64,000 bases of DNA. Source: Hondaea fermentalgiana (lineage: Eukaryota > Sar > Bigyra > Thraustochytrida > Thraustochytriidae). Positions 23,688-33,591 of the stretch are shown one piece after another; positions within the stretch are counted from its first letter, which is position 1, and every line of letters starts with the position of its first letter. A model generated the notes under the pieces. That model saw only the letters and a program-made list of their open reading frames with translations, made no database searches and was not told where the DNA came from. The DNA lies in assembly GCA_014084085.1 (NCBI GenBank), contig NPFB01000166.1, positions 64,608 through 128,607 of the forward strand, given 5' to 3'. A program made the translations under genes and the position numbers.

Positions 23688-23889
23688 GCCTCGAGCAGAG
23701 GCCGCGCATCAGCCTCGACTAGAGGCAGCGCATTAGCCTCGATCAAAGAGGCCGTGCATCAGCCTCGATCAAAGAGGCTGCGCATCAGCCTCGATCAAAG
23801 AGGCCGTGCATCAGCCTCGACCAAAGAGGCCGAGCATCAGCCTCAATCAAAGAGGCTGCGCATCAGCCTCGATTAGAGGCCGCGCATCA
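23688..23889. repeat. 26-bp tandem repeat array, eight units, overlapping a stop codon
   Basis: Units begin at 23688, 23712, 23736, 23762, 23788, 23814, 23840 and 23866, with lengths 24, 24, 26, 26, 26, 26, 26 and 24. The core is GCCTCGATCAAAGAGGC followed by a GTGCATCA-type tail. GCCTC and GAGGC within each unit can pair as a short stem. The last unit supplies the final codons and TAA of the aquaporin gene on the minus strand; the other seven lie in its presumed 3' UTR. Confidence 0.9.
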
Positions 23890-24838
23890 GCACAAAGTCA
23901 TAGAAGGCAGCACCAAGTGGCGCGCCAATGAGCGGGCCGAGTATGTACGTCCAGAAACCGCCTTGTGGACCGGGAATAGCGATCTCGCCCCAGCCGGCGA
24001 GAAAGGCAACGATGCGTGGACCAAAGTCTCGCGCAGGATTAAAACCTGCCTGATTCAATGGCGCGTAGAGCGAGATGAGAACTGTTACGGTGAGACCAAT
24101 CCCAAACGCCTTGGCAGCACCACCAATCCTCATTTGATTTCGTGCGTCCGTGAGTCCGAGAATGTTGAACATGAGAATGCCCGTTCCGAGCGCTTCTATG
24201 CCAAGCGATCCCAGGGGAGACACAGTAGAACTTGACCAGCCCAGAGAGGCTGACGCGGCAAAGTCAGGGTTGGGAAAGTATTCCCCAAAGACCATGGCCG
24301 ATTGTTCACTGCCAGGCTCGCCGCGCACAATGCCTCGCTGCTCCTCGAAATTGGACAGTGCCGTGGAGAAGATCAGATAATTCACAGCGGCGCAGATGAT
24401 GCTCCCAGCAAACTGTGCTCCAATGTAGGGAATAAGCTTTCGAAAAGGAAAGTCATCGGGGCGCATGAGCGCAAATGCAAGCGAGACGGCTGGATTGAGA
24501 TGGGCACCGGAAAGACTTGCCGTTGTGAGTATAGCAAGACCGATGCCAATGCCCCAGACGATGGCCACTTGGAAAATTCCTGCCTGCGCCCCGGTGAGCA
24601 CCGCCGTGTTCACGACCCCCACGCCAAAGAGTACGATGAAGCCAGTTCCCACGGCCTCAGCGACCATTTCTTGGCGCAACGTCGTGGATCTCATGGCGTC
24701 TGCATCTTCGGTAGGCTCTCCGCGGAGTCGTTTGATGAACTTGCCGTACTTGGCCTGCATGTCCTCAGCTGGCGCGCCGCCCTCGAGGTCTAAGCTGTGA
24801 TCGCTCATTCTCCCAGGCACGAGGCCCGCTCTGGACAT
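23873..24838 (-). CDS. Major intrinsic protein, aquaglyceroporin (GlpF-like)
   Basis: 321 residues from the ATG at 24836-24838; a second in-frame ATG at 24806-24808 gives 311 residues and could be the true start. MIP channel with two half-helix motifs: GAHLNPAV (NPA at 115-117) and GFNPARDFGPR (NPA at 267-269). The Asp after NPAR is the usual mark of glycerol-conducting members rather than water-only aquaporins. Six hydrophobic segments are present, and the long extracellular loop before the second NPA also fits GlpF-like channels. A cytoplasmic N-terminal tail of about 55 residues precedes the first membrane segment. Substrate is likely glycerol or small solutes. The last five codons (MRGL region and TAA) are embedded in the tandem repeat at 23688-23889. 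Confidence 0.9.
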   Translation of the reverse strand: MSRAGLVPGRMSDHSLDLEGGAPAEDMQAKYGKFIKRLRGEPTEDADAMRSTTLRQEMVAEAVGTGFIVLFGVGVVNTAVLTGAQAGIFQVAIVWGIGIGLAILTTASLSGAHLNPAVSLAFALMRPDDFPFRKLIPYIGAQFAGSIICAAVNYLIFSTALSNFEEQRGIVRGEPGSEQSAMVFGEYFPNPDFAASASLGWSSSTVSPLGSLGIEALGTGILMFNILGLTDARNQMRIGGAAKAFGIGLTVTVLISLYAPLNQAGFNPARDFGPRIVAFLAGWGEIAIPGPQGGFWTYILGPLIGAPLGAAFYDFVLMRGL

Positions 24839-25931
24839 GCCTCCTCTGAACTCGTTCTGCGCTTGCGGCCTCGCCTCGTCTCACTGCAAGGCGCTTCGGT
24901 TTGCTTTGCTTCGCTCTGCGTTGCTTCGCGTCGCGTTGTTGCCGCCGCCGCCGGCGTCGCAGAGGTTCGTGTCAATGGAGGTTTTGCTTTGCTTTGCTTT
25001 TTTGCTCTGGACTGCTGCACAACCATGTTTGCTCGAGCACGCGCAACGGCGCAAAACCTCCAGCCCGGCCCGCCAGCAGTGGCGGGTGCAAGCGTCTTGG
25101 GACTTTCCCGGTCGGCCGACCGGCCAGACAGCCAGCCAGAGACGCTCGAGGCTGGCCGCGGACTTTTGCTCTTCGCCGAGACGCGCTTGCCGAGGTCCGG
25201 CCGCACACCCCGGGCACCGCACGCGCGGCAGTTGCGGGCGACTGCGGACCCTCAAAGCGCCGGTCCCATCCACACAGCAGCTCCTACGCCCCCGCACCTT
25301 AGAGCTATTTGCATAGAGAGTATTCGTGAATAGCACGGCTGTGTGGAAGCTGTGGAGAGGTGCGGGAAATCGCATCTTCGTCCACCGGGCCCAGCGACCA
25401 TGGCGAGCAGCAGCAGAGGCGGGCGAGCGCGTCGCAGCCGGCCGGCCTCGACGGCGAGTAATGGATCGCGAGAGGACTGCGCGCGGCCTTGAGCCCTCGA
25501 GTCTTGACAAGGACTAATTCAAGCCGAGGAGTATGACCGTGACGACGTGGAGGCGTGGCGAAGAGCGTGATGCGCAGCGATCGACGTTGCACAACGAAAC
25601 ACTTCGCAAGATTCGTTCGCACGATTCATGAGGAGAGGCGAGTGATTGGGTGGTTGTGAACGAAGCGAAATGCTTTGCACCCTGCACAAAGTTCATGTGC
25701 GCGTGTGCACATGTTCGATCTGGCTGCTGCGTCCAAGAAAGCAAGGCTTTTTTTTGCGTCGTGGTTTTCGTGTGGTGGTTTTGACAACTCGGCGAATCAG
25801 CACGCGCGGAATACCCGAACCTCCGACACGGAGAAAGCGGGTCTTCCGGCGACCGCCGCCCCGCCGGTCTTCACGATCCACCACCGCGGCGGCAAACGTG
25901 AATTGCCTTCAGAAGAAAAAAAGAAAACACG
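24839..25931. other. Divergent intergenic region
   Basis: 1.09 kb between the start codons of the aquaporin (minus) and the flavoprotein (plus). GC-rich with CTTTG-type repetitiveness near 24897-25010. Open frames on both strands show no family signature. A purine-rich leader (GAAGAAAAAAAGAAAACACG) directly precedes the ATG at 25932. Confidence 0.6.
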
Positions 25932-27410
25932 ATGCGCGTGGTGATCGTGGGCGGTAGCGATGCAGGCGTTATGGCGGCGCTTCGCATCAAGGAGCTGGCG
26001 CCCGAGACGGAGGTAATCATGATGCAGAGGGATCAGTGGCCAAACTTTTCCATCTGCGGCGAGCCCTTCTTCTTGTCAGGGGAGATTGAGGATCCGCAAC
26101 CACTGGCACACCGCACCAAAGCGGACATCGAGGCGCTCGGCATCTCGCTTCTCCTCAATACCAATGCCAAATCGGTCATCAAGACGCGCAAGGTCCTCGT
26201 CATCGAGAACGAGGATGGCGAGGAGGAGGAGCTGAGCTACGACAAGCTCCTCATTTGCACCGGCGCAACCTCACGCAAGCTCGATGTCGAAGGCATGGAT
26301 CTCGAGGGTGTCTTTACACTGCGCTGGATTGGTGAAATGTTCGCAATTCACGAGTTTGTCGAGGTGGCGAGTCCAAAGTCTGCTGTCATCGTGGGTGCAG
26401 GTTACGTTGGCATGGAAATGGCTGATGCCTTCACGCTTCAAGGCATGAATGTGACCATTGTAGAGCACAATGCGCACGTTCTTCCCCGAACTATTGGCGA
26501 AGAACTGGCAGAGCTTGTTCACCAGAATGTCGAGTCGCGGGGCATTAAGCTGTGCACGAACGCAAGCGTAACGGGATTCTCGCGAACAGAAACAGGCCAG
26601 CTTCGCGTTACTGGAGAGATTGCAGACGGCTCGGGCGCCCTCGACCTTGTCGCCGACATTGTCATTGTTGCCATTGGCGCCGTGCCGAACGATGAGCTTC
26701 CTCGCGCGGCGGGTCTCAAACTCAGCCGCGGGGCAGTTGTCGTCAACGAACGCATGGAGTCGTCGGTCAAGGATATCTATTGCGCTGGCGACGGCGTCAT
26801 GACTTTGCATCGTCAACTCAATCAGTATGTGTACCAGCCGCTGGGAACCACGAGTCACAAGCAAGGCCGCGTCGCGGGGAGCAACGCTGTCGGCATTCCG
26901 GCCACCTTCAAAGGGTGTGTAGGAACACAAGTCATTAAGCTTTTTGACCAAGTTATCGCACGAACGGGTCTCAATGACAGGGCAGCGCAAGCGCACGGCA
27001 TGAATCCGCGAACGATCAGCTTCACCACATATGACCACAAGGTGTACTACCCGAACGCGACCCCACTCCACATTCAGTTTACAGCCGATGTCGACACGCG
27101 TCTGATTATCGGCGCAGAGATCGTGGGTCATGTCAATGGTCAGGTCGCCAAGCGCGTGGACATTATCGCCACAGCATTGTACCACAAGATGACAATTGAC
27201 GAATTCAGCGACTACGATCTCGCGTACACACCGCCCCTGAGCTCTCCTTTTGACCCTGTGCAGATGGCTGCGCAAGCTTGGATCAAGGATGATCTCGAGC
27301 GTCGCCGCGAGATTAAACAAGGTCTCCCCGTCACCATTGAGCACGCTCTGGTTGCCAGCCAAGCGAAAAAGCAGGGCAAGAAAAATGTTCGAAGTCTTTT
27401 CCGATTCTAG
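25932..27410 (+). CDS. CoA-disulfide reductase / NADH oxidase-like FAD oxidoreductase
   Basis: 492 residues from an ATG. Class III pyridine-nucleotide-disulfide oxidoreductase: N-terminal FAD-binding motif VVIVGGSDAGVMAA (residues 3-16), single redox Cys42 in NFSICGEPFFLSG (the position of Cys43 in CoA-disulfide reductase), LLICTGATSRKL, NAD(P)H-binding VIVGAGYVGMEMADAF near 150-165, DIYCAGD near 280, and a C-terminal dimerisation domain with DYDLAYTPPLSSPFDPV. Such enzymes reduce CoA disulfide or persulfide, or reduce O2 using a Cys-sulfenic acid, with NAD(P)H. No rhodanese domain is attached. The family is mainly bacterial and archaeal, so acquisition by transfer is plausible but untested; codon use looks like that of neighbours. 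No clear targeting sequence. Confidence 0.85.
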   Translation: MRVVIVGGSDAGVMAALRIKELAPETEVIMMQRDQWPNFSICGEPFFLSGEIEDPQPLAHRTKADIEALGISLLLNTNAKSVIKTRKVLVIENEDGEEEELSYDKLLICTGATSRKLDVEGMDLEGVFTLRWIGEMFAIHEFVEVASPKSAVIVGAGYVGMEMADAFTLQGMNVTIVEHNAHVLPRTIGEELAELVHQNVESRGIKLCTNASVTGFSRTETGQLRVTGEIADGSGALDLVADIVIVAIGAVPNDELPRAAGLKLSRGAVVVNERMESSVKDIYCAGDGVMTLHRQLNQYVYQPLGTTSHKQGRVAGSNAVGIPATFKGCVGTQVIKLFDQVIARTGLNDRAAQAHGMNPRTISFTTYDHKVYYPNATPLHIQFTADVDTRLIIGAEIVGHVNGQVAKRVDIIATALYHKMTIDEFSDYDLAYTPPLSSPFDPVQMAAQAWIKDDLERRREIKQGLPVTIEHALVASQAKKQGKKNVRSLFRF

Positions 27411-27610
27411 GCCCTAGTTGATATTAGAGAATTTTCATTGACGGGGTCTCATTTTCTCTCTCTGCTCAAGCGTCGCTGCACGTGAACCATCAGCGACTAT
27501 GGCGAGAGGAGACAGATGCGTGCAGTTCTAAAACGAGAGGAGCCGCCGCAAGCTTGCTTGCTCGCTCGCCTGTCTGCACACGCTCGAGGAGAGAAAGAGA
27601 GCACGGAAAG

Positions 27611-30056
27611 ATGGCCACGCCATCCGAGTCCGAGCGCGGGGGCCCTGACGCCTCGCGCTTGCCGCTCGAGATTGACTTCACCGATTGGGATGACGTGGTA
27701 TTTAGAAATCTCCAACCCAGCGACGTGAAGTACTTCAACGATGAGACTCTGATAAGACTTGCTCATTATTTGAATGAACTCCTGCTGGCGGACGAGGAAC
27801 TTGGTCGGAGCCTCAATGTGCGCGTGGTAGCCCATTTCACGAGGGCAAGCAACGCTGCGAATTATCGCAAGATCGCGGCTCTCGACGAAATTTGGCAGGG
27901 TTTGCGCACTTGATATGAGGCGGCAAATCGCGCTGTAAGGGAGCGTACTACCCTCCGAGAAAGGTTGCAAAATCTCGGTGCTGAAATGCTTGCAGTCGAT
28001 GAAAGGTGGAAAGAAGAAAAAAGAGAGAAGAAATTGGTAAAGAGTCGAATCGAACATATCTACGAAGACGAGAGCATGAGTCGCGAGGAGAAGAGCTCCG
28101 CGTTGGCGCCGCCTGAGGTTGAGTTAGAAGTTATCAAGACGAAACTTGAAGCTATCGAGGCGGAACACGATAGTATCATGGCTAGGATGTCCAGATCTCA
28201 ACGGGCGTCCACCGGCTCCGTGCAGAGCGAGCCGGCAGTCTCCGTAAATGCCCTGGAGGGAATGATGAGGAGTCGAAAGCTGCCTTGGACTATTCCATTA
28301 GGACGGCCCATGTTTAACGCAATCACGGGTGTCCCCGGCCAAGACACATCAGGCGTACACAGCTGGGGCGTGCAAGTGCTGGAGCTAGCAAAATGGGGTA
28401 ACTTTGAGGATTATGATTTGAGCCAAGCGATCGGGCAAGACGCTACCTTTGACGCAGCAGCATTCCTTCCGGGCGCCGCCTTCGATCGCTCGCAAAGCGA
28501 GACAGGCTGCGCGATGCAAATGTTTGCGCGCTCAGGAGACCCGCTGTTGAAGCACGTCTTCAGCGACCTGCAGGCGTTCTCGAGCTTGCATATGGACATC
28601 AAGTTCGAGTCTTACACTGTCGTAGGTTCGCGCACTGACGGGCTCTGGGTTGGTACGGGGCTCCCTCACGGAGAGGAGGGAAATACGACACAGAAATCTA
28701 TCTTCGTGCATGAACACAAGAAGCCAGCCGTTTTCCCGGCCCCCAAATCCTTGGATGCGGGGGAAGAGACTGAAGACAATGAAAACGAGGACGGCCCGAA
28801 ACGACTTCGGATATGGGAATATGGGTTGGGGCAGTGGGCGACACGGGAAGCGAGCGCATAGCTGCCGCTAGAAACCGCGGCATCGGTTTCGCGCGTGCTC
28901 TCGCAACGGCGGTCGACGCCGGTTTGAGTAACGCCGGAGCGAGTCTACGGAGCACGAGCGGGAACGACAGCCGCGAGTATGTCCACAACGGCACCAAGGA
29001 TGCACTGGAGCAAATCTATGGCTATATGATCGCCCTCGGGCTTCGGTATGGGGCGCTGAGCACGACAGAGTACACCTGGTTTCTCAAACGTGAGGAATGG
29101 CAAGGAAGCGACGAGAATCGAGAACCCATCACGCCCCGGCTTCTTGTCTCCAAGGCGTACTCGTGCACAGGGGAAGGTACGAAGTCCGTGCACATGGGTT
29201 ACCTCATCGCGCTCTGTCGAGCACTGGAGGACCGCGAAGCTCGCAACCAGTTTCCCCGAAAGGACTCCCAACTGGGGCAGCACGTAATCTCGGAGTGGCG
29301 CAACGGCCTGCGGGGCAACAACGGGACCCAGATCCAGCGCCGCAATCCGTACGATGACGCGGTATATGAATACTTCAAGGGCATTCGCGATACCGAACCG
29401 GGCGCTCCCGGCGACGATGTGCTTCTGCCGCTCCCACGAAACGCCATGGCAGACCTGCTACCGGTGCCGTGGGACAAGGCCTACGAGTCGGTGCGGGAGT
29501 CTTCGACCTCGAGCGTAAAGAGGCTGCGGCGGCCCGACGGCCTCGCGTTTATGATCAAGACGCTCGTGACGGGCGGACGCATGGGCGGCCTATCGGTCGA
29601 CGAGGCCAGGAGCACCGTCGAGTATGAGAGTAGCGTGTCCTGCAGGATATCGCCGTGCCGTCGCTCGTCTATGGTGGCACGCTCATGGACGAGTGCAACT
29701 GGTTCGCCGTCATCACCCTGGACGTCGGGACGAGTCTGCAAGAGGTCGGGGCGCCCTTTGCCGCAGAGGTCCGCGAGGGGGCCCTTGCGGCGTTGGCCCG
29801 CGTGCACGCCGCCGGGTGTTTGCACGGCGACGTGGCGCTGCGCAACTTCGTTCTGTGTCCCGAGACGGGCGCTGTCCGGGTGATCGACTTTGCGCGCGCA
29901 CGACTCGTCAAGCCCGAGTCTGCGGAGGCCAAGCAAGGCACCGAAGCGGAGATGCACGAGCTGCGAGAACGCCTCGGCGGCGGGATCCCTGATCGACAAC
30001 AACAGTCGGGAGCCACGGGCGCGTCCTCCAGCACCACCACGCGCGACCTCGCGTGA
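27611..30056 (+). pseudogene. Crinkler-type nuclease-kinase gene broken by a stop and two frameshifts
   Basis: Four consecutive coding segments follow the order of one protein. Segment 1 (ATG at 27611) ends at TGA 27911-27913. The same frame continues as Glu/Lys/Arg-rich coiled coil, so the TGA looks like a simple nonsense change. Around 28606-28740 a PD-(D/E)XK nuclease core is readable: Asp in SRTDG (codon 28637) and Glu-His-Lys in VHEHKKP (Glu 28712, Lys 28718). The frame shifts once at about 28813-28861, leading into GYMIALGLRYGALSTTEYTW, a segment typical of nuclease-kinase Crinklers. A second shift at about 29622-29637 leads into a kinase-like lobe with HGDVALRNF (Asp 29829, Asn 29844) and VIDFARA (Asp 29886; DFA replaces DFG). 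Shifts this tight leave no room for introns like those in MVK. Alternatives are sequencing error or an unusual active gene. The Crinkler class label is from memory. Confidence 0.6.
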
Positions 30057-30647
30057 CACGGCGAGTCTTATTCTAGGCTGTGCATATGCCACCTGCGAGC
30101 GAGTAAATCGCGCACGAGAAGAAAAACGCGGAGGCAGGCAGACGGAAGAGTCGAGCCACATCAAGATGGACCACGAATTCGACATCGTATAAGAGTCTGG
30201 ATGGACAGCTCGTCGACAAAGTGAAATCATTCGTCCCTATGTGTAATGTTTCAAACAGAACCGTGTGATCCTGGCCTAAGAGGTGGACGAAAAGTAGACC
30301 TAGAACGAACCCAGTGTCAATCAGACAGACCAAAAGAATGAGCATTCCAGTTTTCGTTTTCATTGTTTTGCTTTTCATTGGTTTGAATAAAAATAACCTC
30401 GACAGTCCGCTTGGTCGTCATTGCTTTCGTTTTCAAATACGTACACACATTTCGCTCGCTGTCTCTTGGCGTGCGCGGTTTGTCTTTCTGTGCAAGAGAA
30501 AGCTTCAGATTCCGACAACGCTTGAACGGGCAAGTGATCGATGGGGAGAGGGAGAAGACTCAGTTGGGTCTCGCATTGCGTCATGATTCTTGCTTGTTCC
30601 TTTGGGTTCTTTCCGGACATTTCGTCTTCGACGAGTGCGGGGAAGAA
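30057..30647. other. Convergent intergenic spacer
   Basis: About 590 bp between the nuclease-kinase pseudogene (plus) and DENND6 (minus). AT-richer, with TTTTCATTGTTTTGC-type sequence near 30357-30380. No gene seen. Confidence 0.6.
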
Positions 30648-33431
30648 CTAGGCGCCTGCGATGAGAGACCGGACTATCTCGAGATGTTCTTGGATCTTGC
30701 TGCATAGTTCCTCATCACGCTCAGCATCAGGCTTGGCGAGTTCACGGTCCAAAGCACGTTTTACGCGACGATACAGCCGAAAGCTGCGGCTGTTGTCCGT
30801 GTGCTTGCCAAGCCGGCCAGCTCGCGAAGCAGTCGGCGATGAAATCGGCGCGGACGCAGCACCTCGCTCCATCAAGACAAGACTGCTGTCTTCGTCAGAG
30901 ACCCACCCCGCCCTCTCGTCGTCGGCGTCATCATCGTCGTCATCATCGTCAACATCAACGTCCTCGATTTCGTTTCCAAACTCGTCGCGAGATCCGTGCC
31001 CGTGTCCTCCAGCTATTTCGGAGTTGGATAGGGACCCGGATGCTTCATGTTTGCGCTCAGCATTTTGTCGAAGTTGGCGCCGCAAGAGGCGCTCACGCAC
31101 CTCCTCGGCAGCTCCAGCTGTTTGCAAGAGCACGTCAGGATCCGTGTTCAGGCGCAAATGACGGTAAATGTGCTCGAGCTGGAACTCGAGCTTTGCGCGC
31201 TGCTGATTGTACCACGGCAAAAAGTTCGGCCCATTGATGAATTTGCGATAAAGCGCGCGCCAATTGGTACGGCGCAGTTCCTTTTCAGGCAGCTGCGCCT
31301 CCAGCTCGAGAAGAAAGGACTCCTCATTGAATTTCTCGATAAGCAATGACGGCTCGTTGTACGCCGACAAGCTGATGCCACGTTCCCGCGCGGCGCGTGT
31401 CCCCACGGACTCCAAATTGAAGTAAGTCTCCAAGGGACGCAAAAAGCAGCGTGTTAGGTGCGTAAAGTGTTGTCTGAGCAGCGCGTTGTTCACCGAGAGC
31501 GCAGGCGGCTCGACATCATATTTGTCGCCTTGCAAAACCACTAAATCTGCGTTTTCCGCATCATGCTCTGTCAACAACTGCTCAAGAATCGTCTTGTCCG
31601 GAGGCACTCCAGGATCGTCACGCGTGAGGATAATTGACCTCTCGTACTTTTGGTCCGTGAGCAGAGCACGTAGCGAGGCGCCCCGTTTGGCCACAGTAGG
31701 ATGATACCGGGCCGTCTTGAGGTCGGCGCCTTCGACGCTTAGGCTCTGCTGCTGCTGGTGGCTAGCCTGCGACATGCACGAGCTGTGCTGGCGATGCAGC
31801 TTTTGCGAGGACTCGATGATTTGCTGGTAGCGCGCATCGAGGTCCAAGCAAGACGGGTCGCTCCTGACTTGCTCGCTGCCGAGCGTAGCGCGAGACTTTA
31901 CACCGCTTTCCAGATCAATGTCCTCGGTCTGTTTGCTAGGTTCCCCTTTTGGACTCGATTTGGGCGGAGGCGTTGCAGACCGTGACAGCTCTGGAGCCGA
32001 GTGCCCGCTCCCGCCCATGGAGATGACGTTTGGCCAGTATTCGAGCGTCTTTAGAAAGTATGGATTTGTCACACCGAGAACGGTGGGCGGCATGTCTTGT
32101 CCTCGAGTCTCGTCGTGCTTGCGGCTGATTTGCATAAAGTCAGAGTCATAAATTGTAAAATATGGCCGGTAGTCCCCGTTGTATGCAATGGGCGCAATCA
32201 GGCTCGCAATGGCCAACACAGCCTGCGAACACCTGTCGGGGGTTGGTGCAAGGACGAGAATGGGCTCGCCGGCCAGCGCGAGCTCCCAGATATGCCACAG
32301 GGCTACCGAAAGGCCACCAAAGGTGGAAAAGAGCGGAATGTCCTGAAAAAGGCCCGGGTTCGTCTCAGGCGGGTGCCGAAAAATACGTGCGACGCTGTAA
32401 TTGACGCCAGCGCCGCTGGGTCCTGCCGTGGCTACCCCTGCGGTGGACGTTGAAGCACCATTGTACGGAAAGGGTGGTGGCGCGCTGCCATTGCCTCGAG
32501 CGCTTACGCTTGCGTTTGCGTTTGCGTTTGCGCTTGCGCTTGCGCCAGTGCCCGCACCGGCATCGGCGCCTGTTGCGAATCCGTGCGACCTGGCGGCGTC
32601 CCAATAGCCAGGACCGAGCATAGCCGGGTCGTGAGCCCGGCCTCGACCAAGAGCAGAGCCAGATGGAATGTCGTCTCCTGCACTTGGCCCACTCGTGACC
32701 CGGCCTGGGGCCGAAGCAGGCGATGCACATCGGGCTTCTGTGGCAGCAGACGTCATGCGCAGCGACGACCGAGATACGTTCGTCTCCAATGGGACCTCAA
32801 TAGAAGGCGGGACCGCTGATGAGGACGAGACCGTTCGTGCAGGCAGAGAACGAACATTTGGAAATTGTCTGGGCACCACGGTTGTGATGGAGCTTCCTGC
32901 AATGGGAAGCTTGAAGGTGCGTCCTGGCTCGGGACGTGGCCACGAGAGCACATCGCGCAGAATGGCCTCGAGCACAACCTTGCCAAACTCAAAAAAGAGC
33001 GGGCCCACCACAAAGGTACAGTCCTCGAGAAAACTTGTGAACGGATTCCTGGACACCAGGACGACAGACTTTTGAAAGTAGCCGCGTTTGAGCGTCTTGT
33101 CCTTGATTTGGCGGAAAAAAGCCGAGCAGTACACAAAGTCCTCCTCCAGGGAGTTCTTGGCGCGCAGGGGCTGGTCGCTCTCGCGGTACCTGAAGAAGTA
33201 CTGCACGTCGCCGTTCTGGCCGCTGTTGGAGTCCGGCAAGGACAGCGAGCATATTTTTCGCTTGGCGCGCTCTGAGAGCTTGCTGTCCTCGACGGCGTAG
33301 ACGTCCTCGATCACCTGGCCGTGCTCGACGTGAAAGGCGACGACCACGATGGCGTCAAGCCACCTTTCGCTCACCCTCTGGCGCGCCATTTTACCACGCA
33401 AAGTCGCCGTCTCCGCGTCCATCTTGGCCAT
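30648..33431 (-). CDS. DENND6 (FAM116)-type DENN-domain Rab exchange factor
   Basis: 927 residues using the ATG at 33429-33431; a second ATG three codons on is equally possible. The apparent extension through the 100-N gap is an artefact. Matches to human DENND6A are clear by eye: WLDAIVVVAFHVEHGQVIED, LSLPDSNSGQNGDVQYFFRY and FRQIKDKTLKRGYFQKSVVL in the N-terminal longin/uDENN part. These are followed by LALAGEPILVLAPTP, RPYFTIYDSDF and PPTVLGVTNPYFLKTLEYWP in the central DENN part, then a C-terminal RCFLRPLETYFNLES. Compared with the roughly 600-residue human protein it carries long Ser/Ala/Asn/Gly insertions, including a hexanucleotide-encoded SANANANAS stretch near nt 32505-32550 and an Asp run near nt 30930-30960. 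Human DENND6 is a GDP-GTP exchange factor for Rab14 on endosomes; a similar role in endosomal recycling is likely here. Confidence 0.88.
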   Translation of the reverse strand: MAKMDAETATLRGKMARQRVSERWLDAIVVVAFHVEHGQVIEDVYAVEDSKLSERAKRKICSLSLPDSNSGQNGDVQYFFRYRESDQPLRAKNSLEEDFVYCSAFFRQIKDKTLKRGYFQKSVVLVSRNPFTSFLEDCTFVVGPLFFEFGKVVLEAILRDVLSWPRPEPGRTFKLPIAGSSITTVVPRQFPNVRSLPARTVSSSSAVPPSIEVPLETNVSRSSLRMTSAATEARCASPASAPGRVTSGPSAGDDIPSGSALGRGRAHDPAMLGPGYWDAARSHGFATGADAGAGTGASASANANANASVSARGNGSAPPPFPYNGASTSTAGVATAGPSGAGVNYSVARIFRHPPETNPGLFQDIPLFSTFGGLSVALWHIWELALAGEPILVLAPTPDRCSQAVLAIASLIAPIAYNGDYRPYFTIYDSDFMQISRKHDETRGQDMPPTVLGVTNPYFLKTLEYWPNVISMGGSGHSAPELSRSATPPPKSSPKGEPSKQTEDIDLESGVKSRATLGSEQVRSDPSCLDLDARYQQIIESSQKLHRQHSSCMSQASHQQQQSLSVEGADLKTARYHPTVAKRGASLRALLTDQKYERSIILTRDDPGVPPDKTILEQLLTEHDAENADLVVLQGDKYDVEPPALSVNNALLRQHFTHLTRCFLRPLETYFNLESVGTRAARERGISLSAYNEPSLLIEKFNEESFLLELEAQLPEKELRRTNWRALYRKFINGPNFLPWYNQQRAKLEFQLEHIYRHLRLNTDPDVLLQTAGAAEEVRERLLRRQLRQNAERKHEASGSLSNSEIAGGHGHGSRDEFGNEIEDVDVDDDDDDDDADDERAGWVSDEDSSLVLMERGAASAPISSPTASRAGRLGKHTDNSRSFRLYRRVKRALDRELAKPDAERDEELCSKIQEHLEIVRSLIAGA

Positions 33432-33491
33432 CCCCGCGCGCCGCCCGCCGCCGCCCTCCCTCCGCGCGAAGCGCCCCGCGCCGCTCCTCGC

Positions 33492-33591
33492 NNNNNNNNN
33501 NNNNNNNNNNNNNNNNNNNNNNNNNNNNNNNNNNNNNNNNNNNNNNNNNNNNNNNNNNNNNNNNNNNNNNNNNNNNNNNNNNNNNNNNNNN
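33492..33591. other. Assembly gap of 100 N
   Basis: Second 100-N filler, 61 bp upstream of the DENND6 start codon, in very GC-rich sequence. Confidence 0.98.

Noticed and set aside
23688..23889. CRISPR-like array
   Set aside because: The units are contiguous tandem copies with no unique spacers, and the genome is eukaryotic. The 116-bp array at 40822 was rejected for the same reason.
27914..29650. Introns to explain the breaks in the nuclease-kinase gene
   Set aside because: The breaks are confined to one codon or to a few tens of bases, with no room for introns like those in MVK and coding sequence continuing on both sides.
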